DNA of 24,168 bases, from assembly GCA_905221605.1 (NCBI GenBank), contig CAJNDS010000994.1, positions 20,001 to 44,168 of the forward strand. Direction: 5' to 3'. How positions within the stretch are numbered: position 1 is the first letter of the stretch; every line of letters begins with the position of its first letter. Shown here piece by piece: positions 12,801 through 21,800 of the stretch. The translations under genes and the position numbers were made by a program. This DNA comes from Symbiodinium natans (taxonomy: Eukaryota > Sar > Dinophyceae > Suessiales > Symbiodiniaceae). The notes under the pieces were generated by a model, which was not told the DNA's origin, did no database searches, and saw only the letters and a list, made by a program, of their open reading frames with translations.

Positions 12801-15800
12801 GGTTTGGGTTGGGATGCTCCTTATACTAACAGTCCTTATAGTAGGGATTGTAGTACCCCTCTCATCCTCTCTACGTATAACGGGGGGACGTCCCAAGTTT
12901 TGGGGCTGTTCGGGGTGATTGGGGTGTAGGTGTCGGAGTGCTGGGAACTACCTTAAGATTCTCTAAAGCCAAGATCGGCCCAGGATCCTCCGCGCGCGAG
13001 CTGTGTTCTCCGAGATGGATTGGGACCACAGCGGCACAATTTCCCTCGTTGTCGCTCGGCTTCCCTTGAGTGCCGCTCACTCGCGGCTTGAGCTGTGAGG
13101 CCTTGGATCTTGGCACCTGGGACGCCACAAAAACGCCACAAACACACTCTTCAGAGTTCAGACATCATGGCTTAGCTAGGACCCGCAGCAGGCCCTTGTT
13201 TCCTTTTTTCAGGGTTGGGGTTTCCCTTATAATCCGCTGAACACCAAAAGGGCACCCTTTTATTCCCGGGTTACTCCTGGGTCTAGTTCATGAGGGGCTT
13301 TTATACCCCCGTTGAAGGTTTTGTAACGGCCATCCTTACACAAGTGCATATTTCGGAATGTCCCCCCGCATACTAACAGTCCTTTAAAAAGGGACTATAG
13401 TACCCCCCCCCCCCTTATACATCCCCCTTAAGGACCGTTAGTATAAGGGGGAACATAACAAGCCTTGAGCCCCTTAAGGATGATAGAAGGGTCTTTGGGA
13501 ATTGTCCTGTACGCCCCACTGGCCGACTTCCTGGGCCTCGGGCTGAACCTCAATGTCAGAACAAGGCCAAGCAAATGAAATCAATGAAGCGTGACCCTCC
13601 CTCCCCCCTCCCCCCCAAAAAGGCCAAACAAGAGAAACATAAAGCAGAAAAAAGTCGTACCAGCCTAGATTGTGCCCCAAGTCGTAAGTCTCAAATCTCT
13701 CCGATCCGATGTTGTTGAAGCTCAGGATCTACAGAACCAGGCGGAAACTCCGGCGGTGGCAGACTTTCTCGAGAGCGTGGAGGCAAGGTCAAGAACCCGC
13801 GTATCATATGCAACATATCATTCAAATAGAATATACCATGTACGATATATGCAGTATAAACAATACATACTGCACGGGTACATACGATACATACAATGCA
13901 TGCATTCTATCAGCTATATGCATGAAAACACACGGAACATATCCGCAATATCTACTGGCACAATATGAACAATAAATACAGAGCTCCAGTTGGAACCCCG
14001 GTTGTGCCCATTCCTGGCAGGCTCGGGACTAGGAACATGGCAAGAACAGTTTGTGGGGTTTAGGGTTTAGGCTTTTCCGGGTTCGAGGCATTGGGTTGTT
14101 GGGTCTGCTTCTCGAGGCATTGGGTTGTTGGGTCTGCTTCACGGACGTGTGGTGAGGTTTCCGATGTTGATGAACAATAGAACCGCCTTCACACAAGTAG
14201 CGTCGCAAAATATGCATCTTGAGATATGCGGAGACTGAACGATATCACATGAAACAGGGCTTATGTGTCTGCTCTCGGTGAGAGTATTTAAGGTTCCTCA
14301 TAAATATCTTGGTGAGCATATATACTGGGCGTCCTTTTGTCGATGCTATTCTTCATATGTGTACCGTGTACGGCTTTTGCGTCCTCGAAGTGGGCTAAAC
14401 CCTAAACCCTAAACCCTATACCCGAAACCCTAAACCCTAAACCCTAAACCCTAAACCCTAAACCCCAAACCCCAAACCCCAAACCCCAAACCCTAAACCC
14501 CAAACCCCAAACCCCCCCACTACAGCAGCGTGCAGGTGGATCCCTCTGAGGCGCAATATCTGCTGGAGGCGTTGGGCTTTGGGACTCGGGCGGGCTTAAC
14601 CTGGTCCGTTTAGCGTTTCGGGTTTTTAGGGTTTAGGGTGTTTAGGGTGTTTAGAGTGTTTATGGTGTTTGTGGTGTTTATGGTGTTTATGGTGTTTAGG
14701 GTTTAGGGTTTAGGGTTTCGGGTTTGGGGTTTGGGGTTTAGGCTTCGGTCAGACATGCGCATATCAGCTGGCTAGACCCTCAATTGAGCTGTCAGTGGTT
14801 GCATGGGTCTTTTCTCATCGGTTAGAGAAGAGGTTGAAGCCCATAGGGTTTCGGGTTTAGGGTCTAGGGTCTAGGGTTTAGGGTTTAGGGCTTAGGGCTT
14901 AGGGTTTAGGGTTTAGGGTAAGACCTGTTGTGACTCATCAGGGAGGTCACCGGGCTTGGGATAGCGACGAGGGAGACGCTCTTTCGTCCACAGATCTAAG
15001 GAGCCTTGCAGCCACAGGAACAAAAAAGTGGCTGTAAGCTCCCACAGACAAGGGTGCACCACATGCGGCTGTTGCTTGGATCAATGGCTGCAAAGGCCGA
15101 CATGGAGACTCCCAGCTCAGCTAGAACGTGGAATCTTAGTCATGCTGTGAGTTACTGCCTCAAAGAACCATACTCGCACATCTTGGTCTTCCAGGGCTCA
15201 GAGACCTGGGGCCAGGGGGGGGAGGGGGGGGGGGTGATACCTTTTGGCGAGGCCTCGCTTGCATTTGGGAGGCTTGGGAGGAAAAGCAAGAAGTGCATCA
15301 AGTCGTTTTTGCCTGCACCCTCAGATGCCCCCGAAAAGTCGGAGATTTTGCAAGGAGCCGCTCCCTGACAAAGTTGGCCAGGTAAGTGCTTGAAAAGGCG
15401 GGGCACACCGAAATGATCATACGACGCCGGGAGAATTGTTGTCTTCATGGCGGATCGCTGGAAGACCCAGGCAAACTTATTTTGAAAGGAGACCCTCGAG
15501 CAAACCGGGCATCAGCAAATACATTGCCCAAACAGGGAACCGCAGGGAAGATAGAGGTTATGCCGAGTAAATATACTGAAATAAGACCCCTAAACCCTAA
15601 ACCCTAAACCCTAAACCCTAAACCCTAAACCCTTAAAGACTGCAACTTCAGTCCCTGCATACCCAGGCTCAACGTCCCCCCCGCAGAAGACCTAAGCTCC
15701 CTCGGAGAAAAACTCCCTAAAGTAGCTTATCTAAGAAATATTGAACATACCCCTTGGGCACGCCCTTAAAGGAAATTCAGGGGTATCGTAAACTCCTCCC

Positions 15801-18800
15801 TTCTATTCTCCTTTTAGAGGTTAAGTAAGGGGTATGGGTTTGGGGCATGTTGAAGTACTCTTACTTGCAGGTTCAGGGGTAGTGTAGTCATATGTGGGGT
15901 TATAAGTTGGGCAACTATGGCTATAACCTTAGTTAGGGCACTTGTAACCCCACTTGTAACTACCCATGAACCTTCAGGTAGAAAGTAGGTTCGCGGAGAG
16001 AGGTCCTTGACATGGACGGCAGTGGGACGATCAACTTCGAGGAGTTCTTGCAAGGGACGCTTCGGCTCCGTGGCCGAGAGTCCCACGCCCTCCAAGCTTC
16101 AACCCCAAAGCCCTCGGTTCGTCTTAAAGCACTAAAACCTTCAACCCGAGGTTCAAAAGGTTCGTCTTAAAGCCCTCAACCCTCAACCCCAGGTTCAAAA
16201 GCTTCGTCTTAAAGCACTAAAACCCTCAACCCTGGGTTCAAAAGCTTCGTCTTAAAGCACTAAAACCCTCAACCCGAGGTTCAAAAGGTTCGTCTTAAAG
16301 CCCTGAACCCTCAACCCCAGGTTGAAGGCTACGGGTTCAGGGTCATGGGTTCAGGGGCCTATGGTTTGCGAGGGGTGTTTTGCTTGGTTCCGACTAGCGG
16401 GGTGATGTGGCGAAGACTTCTGCAGGCTCTGGAAGCTTTTCCAAGCCACAGGTTCCACACGCCACTGCATTCTGAAGCTCCTAGGCCCTAAGCCCCAATT
16501 CTAAGCCCTGAGCCCCGAGCCCAAAGCCCGAAGCCCTGAGCCCGAAGCCCTAAGGCCTGAGCCCTACCCTAAGCCCTGAGGCTAAGGAGCGCGAGAGAAA
16601 CCCGATACCCCTAAACCCTAAACCCTAAACCCTAAACCCTAAACCCTAAACCCGATACCCCTAAGCCGTAAATCTTCCAAAGGCTCAACAGCTCTGCCCG
16701 AGCTGCAGATCTGATGCGGCTTGGTCACTGACAGACACCAGGTTTAGGGCTTAGGGTGTTAGGGGTTGTTAGGGCTTAGGGTTTTAGGGTGTAGGGTTTA
16801 GGGTGTAGGGTTTAGGGTTTAGGGTTTAGGGTTTTAGGGTTTTAGGTTTAGGGTTTAGGGTTTAGGGTTTAGGGTTTAGGGTTTAGGGTTTAGGGTTTAG
16901 GGTTTAGGGTTTAGGGTTTCACGAAACCATCGTGTGTGGCACGCATCCGTTTGGTCACTTGTCAATATTGGGGTTCCGTTTTGGGTACCCGGTACCCGAA
17001 GTGGTTGCCTGATAAGGGTAGGATCCCTTTTGGACAGAAAGTGCTCCTACTGGGGAACCAGGTATGTATACATCATATGCTGTTCAAAACTTGCTGGTTC
17101 TGGGAGGCTGTGGTGTATATCGTGGCCTCCATCCCAAGGGATCGAGGCTGCATGAGGGGCAAGACCGACGAAGCCGTTTAAACCCGAAACCCTAAACCCT
17201 ACACCCTGAACCCTGAACCCTAAAGCCTAAACCCTAAACCCTTTGCGTTCTTACTAGGCTGCTTTCTGACCTAGAGCCGGGTTGCTGCCATAGGGTTCTT
17301 AAGGGAGGGGGGTTCAAGGGGGGTTATGTAACCCAAGGTTCCCTGATACTCCCCACGGCTCCCTAAGCTTCCCTAAGGTTCCCTAGGTACCTACCCCCCA
17401 CGAACCCCCCTAAACCCTAAACCCTAAACCCTAAACCCTCAACCCTGAACCCTAAACCCTAAGCCCTAAGCCCTAAACACTAAACCCTAAACCCTAAACC
17501 CTAAGACCTAAGCCCTAAGCCCTAAACCCTCAACCCTCAACCCTCAACCCTAAACCCTCCCTTAAGATCTTACACCCCCCATGAACCCTTAAGAACTCTC
17601 GAATAGTGTTCGTGGTCCTGCAGTCCGCAAAGGTTGGTCGCGCGGGAGATGAAGCGGCTGGGGGGCCCAGTCGAGATTCTCGCTGCTTCTTTTCGGGGTT
17701 TTTGTTGGCTTAGGGGTTTTTGGGGGTTTTGGTGTTTTTTTTTTTGGGCCGGGGGGGGGGGGGGGGCGGGGGGTTGCGGGGTTTGGGCTTAGGGATTTTG
17801 GGGTTTTGGGTTTTTGTGGGGGGCGTTGCGGGGTTTTGGGGTTTTTGGGGTTGTGGAAGATGTGGGGTTTGAGGGTTTTTGGGGTTTGAGGGGGCTTAGG
17901 GGTTTTGGGGTTTTGGGTTTTTTTTGGGAGGGGGTTGCGGGGTTTTGGGGTTTTGGGTTTTTGGGGTTGTGGGGTTTGAGGGTTTTTGGGGTTTTGGGGT
18001 TGATTTTTTCGGGGTTTTGGGGCTATTAGGGTTTTGGGGTTTTGGGGTTTACGGACTTTTGGGGCTTTTGGGGCTTTGGGGTTTTGGGGTTTTGGGGGGT
18101 TTGGGGTTTTTGGGTTTAAGGGGTTTTTGAGGTTTTGGGGTTTAAAGGGTTTTTTTTGAGGTTTTTTGGGATTTCTGGGTTTAGGGGGGTAGGTTGTTGG
18201 GTTTTGGGGTTTCGGGGTGTCGGGGTGTCGGGGTTTCAGGGTTTCGGGGTTTCGGGGTTTCGGGGGGCTTTTTGGGGTTAGGGGTGCTCTCTCTCTCGCT
18301 CTCTCTCGCTCTCTCTCGCTCTCTCTCGCTCTCTCTCGCTCTCTCTCGCTCTCTCTCGCTCTCTCTCCCTCCCTCCCTCCCTCCCTCCCTCTCTCCCTCC
18401 CTCTCCTTCTCTGTGCACACCTTCTACGACTGGATCCTCAAAACGGGACCTACAAAACAGGCTCTGATTCCGAGCAATGCCTCGGGTTTGAGGGGATAGT
18501 GGAGAGTTCTGGTCAGTCTGGGTCTCAGGGGGTTCATGTTATCAGTCCAGAGCAGGGGATCAAAAATCTCTTTCCTCTCTACTATGGAAAACCCCTTAAT
18601 CTTACATAGTCATCATACTACTTTCACGGGGGAACGGGGGCAGGATGAGTCCAATAGTTGTAGCCTGGCGGCTCTCTCGTCCCTACCTACCTTTGTCCCC
18701 GAGCAGTGGTCTATATCTCTTGGTTCTTGTGGCGATTGCTAGCTGGGCAGTGACATGGGCGATCTGATCGTGTAAGTTTGTGGGCGTTTTTCTCGGCCCA

Positions 18801-21800
18801 ATTGGCTCAATTGAGTTGAGCCATCAAGAAATAATCCACAAAAGAGCCGTCCCCCCCAAAAAAAACAAAAAAAAGAAAAACGAAGGCAAAATGACAACTT
18901 TACGAATATCAATGCTAACAATAATGCTATTGATATCAATCCCAGTAGTGTAAAACAATCTGCTCAAAAGCTAGATCCCCCTTGAAATGCATCGGAGCCG
19001 TTTCAGCCCGTCCCAACCCCGACGCCCTCAGCAGCCGGGGCTTGTTTGCTCGGAACCCTGAAGCCTGGAATTTAAAACCCGGGTCTTGGGGCTTGGGTCT
19101 TCGGTCTTAGGGTTCAGCGTTCAGCCCTCAGCTCGAAACCCCACCTCTGCGGAGGTATTTCATCCACTCGTCGGAGGAGGGGGGGGTGGGTTGATCCAAG
19201 TTCTAGGGGGCCCAATCACCCCTAAACCCTGATATAGGGGCCTTAAGAAGTAGAACAGGGTTTTGGGGGGTTACTATAGAAGAGTGTTAGAGGGACCATA
19301 AGGGAAATATATGAGTAATTATTCCGACCTCCGGAATTGTAGACCCCCAGCCCTTTGAATCTTGCAAACGGTCGAAATTAACACTACAACACCCCAACCC
19401 TAACACATAAAACCCCACAAGCTGAACCTTAAACCCCAAAACGAAGAGCCCTAAACCCTGAACTCTAAACAACCTGATCCCAAAACAAACCCTATGCCCT
19501 TTCAGACCTTAAACGCTGAACCGCCCAGACCTCCATAGTCCCTAAGAGCCCAAAATCACCCTAAACCCTGAACCCTTCAACCCCTTCAACCCCTTAAACC
19601 CTTTAAACCCCTGAAACCCCCTTTAAGCCCTCTAAACCCCTTAAAGCCCCTTAAAGCCCCTTACAACCCCTTAAAACCCCTGAAGCCCCCTAAACCCCTT
19701 ACTTAAATCCCTTAAACCCCTTAAAGCCCTAAAACTCCTTCAAACCCCTTAAAAGCCCTTAAAACCGATCTTAAAACCCCTTAAAACCCCTTAAAGCCCC
19801 TTAAAGCCCCTTAAAACCCCTTAAGCCCCCTTAAGCCCCCTAAACCCCTTATTTAAACCCCTTAAAGCCCCTTAAAGCCCCTTAAAACCCCTGAAAACCC
19901 CCATTAAACCCCTTAAAACCCCTTGAAACCCCTAAACCCCAAACCCCAAACCCCAAACCCCAAACCCCAAACCCCAAACCCCAAACCCCAAACCCCAAAC
20001 CCCAAACCCCAAACCCTAAACCCTAAACCCTAAACCCTAAACCCTAAACCCTAAACCCTAAACCCCAGGAGATGAAGCTCATCAAGCAGCGCCTCGGGCT
20101 CGGCAGCGGCACGCCAGTGGCACAGCAGAGGCCTGGCGCCCAGTGCTTGGGGAAGGTAGGGGGTTTAGGGTTTAGGGTTTAGGGGTTAGGGTTTAGGGTT
20201 TAGGGTTTAGGGTTTAGGGTTTAGGGTTCAGGTTGGGGTTTGGGGTTTATAGAACTTGTATAGGGTTTGGGTCCCAATACCGTTTTTAAACGAAGCGTTC
20301 TCAACGAAACGTTTTGAACGAAATGTTTTGAATGAAATGCTTTGAACGAAACGGTTTGAACGAAAGGTTTTGAGCGAAAGTGTTGACTCTGGCAAAGCGT
20401 TGGAATTCGGGCCTTTGCCTCTTTTTGCTGTTTCGTTTAAGGGGGAAACGCTGCCCGTTTTTCTGGCAACGCGCTCGAGTTCTCGATTTTCTGGCGAAGC
20501 GTTGGAAACCCGGTCCTTTGCCGCTCTAGGCAGAATGCTCAGAGAGCAAGCGTAACCTCTCGTGAAGCTTTCTGGGTGACTGCCTAAGCAGGACATGCTG
20601 CCCGTTTTTCGGCAGAGCTCTGGAATTCTCGACTTTCTGGCAAATCATTGGAATCCGGGCTGTTGATTGTTTTCTTGCTGTTTCTGGGTGCCTGCTAGAA
20701 ATTGTATAGGGGTTTGGGGTCCCAAAAAGTTTTGACCGAGACTTTTGAACGAAACGTTTTGAACGATGTTTTTTATTGCCCAGCCTGCCTAAGGGAGCAA
20801 TGCTACCCGATTTTCGGGTATGGCGCTGGAGTCCTGGGAACCAGAGCCCTTTGCCTCTTTCGGTTTGCCTAAAGGGGAAAGGCTGCCCTTTGTATAGGGT
20901 TTGGGTACCAAATAGTTTTGAGCGAAAGTTTTGACCGAAACGTTTCGACCGAAATGTTTTGACTTTTGGAACTGTGTTTTTTCTTTTTTTTTGGGTGGGG
21001 GGGGGGGGGGGGGGGGGGAGTGGGCAAAACCCTAAACCCTAATCCCTCAAGACAAAATAAATCGAAATTGTATGTGGCATCATTCTGAATTCCCAAGCTA
21101 TTTGTCTAAACAGCTGACAGGCTGAGTTTAATAGTATATTCATCCAACACACCTCTTGAAGGCCCCCTCACCTAAAGTGTTTCTACGAGACATTTTGGAA
21201 GAGTGTGAGGGAGTGTCGACGTCGACTTTTCCTTTGCATGTGCTCAACGGCAGACCCAACTACATTTTGTCCAACAGGGCTATGCGCCTTGCTGGTGGAC
21301 TTGGGGACCAGCTTCAGAATGCTAGCTAGACAGAAGGGTTGAGCGTGGCCGAGTCAGTTTTTCCCCACCCTCGGTGTGGGGTTGTTAAATGTCAGCTTGT
21401 TTAGAGAACAATCCTTCGCTTTCAGACTACATGGTGGCAAACAAACGGGTTTAAGTAAGTTCTGGGCTCGGAAACTCATTTGCGAGCCCTTTGAAACTGC
21501 AGGCTCTAAGGGAACCGCATGCCATTTCTATTTTGCATTGCGGGTTTAGGGGCTAGGCGGTCCCAAAAAGTGCTGACCGGAAAGTTAGAACCAAGACTGC
21601 TGACCGAAACTTTTTCCGTTGCTCATGCTGCATTTTCCTTGCCACCTCTCCAAAAGCATGCAGTTGTTTGGGTGTGGCGGCGATGAGGCTGGAGGATCAG
21701 GCACTTCTAACACATTTAGGGCACTGGGGGTTTCCCGGGCTTTGGGGGCTTCTTGGACCTATCTACTTCCTTTCCGGCTTGCAACGTCCCAGGGATTTGT

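Noticed and set aside
12699-12896. Minus-strand exon reading ESSLEAMQLRADLELGRLL with AG and GT borders
   Set aside because: The plus strand of the same bases continues the S6 end exactly (VITG then TFVETV) with matching phase.
15814-16095. 93-codon minus ORF
   Set aside because: It covers the plus-strand EF-hand 2 exon, whose canonical loop is decisive.
17814-18420. Gly/Phe/Trp-rich and Ser/Leu-rich ORFs
   Set aside because: They translate G4T4-like and CTCTCTCG repeats.
18799-18825. Relict dinoflagellate spliced leader (TTGGCTCAA)
   Set aside because: Only nine bases match and they form part of a palindrome; the rest of the leader is absent.
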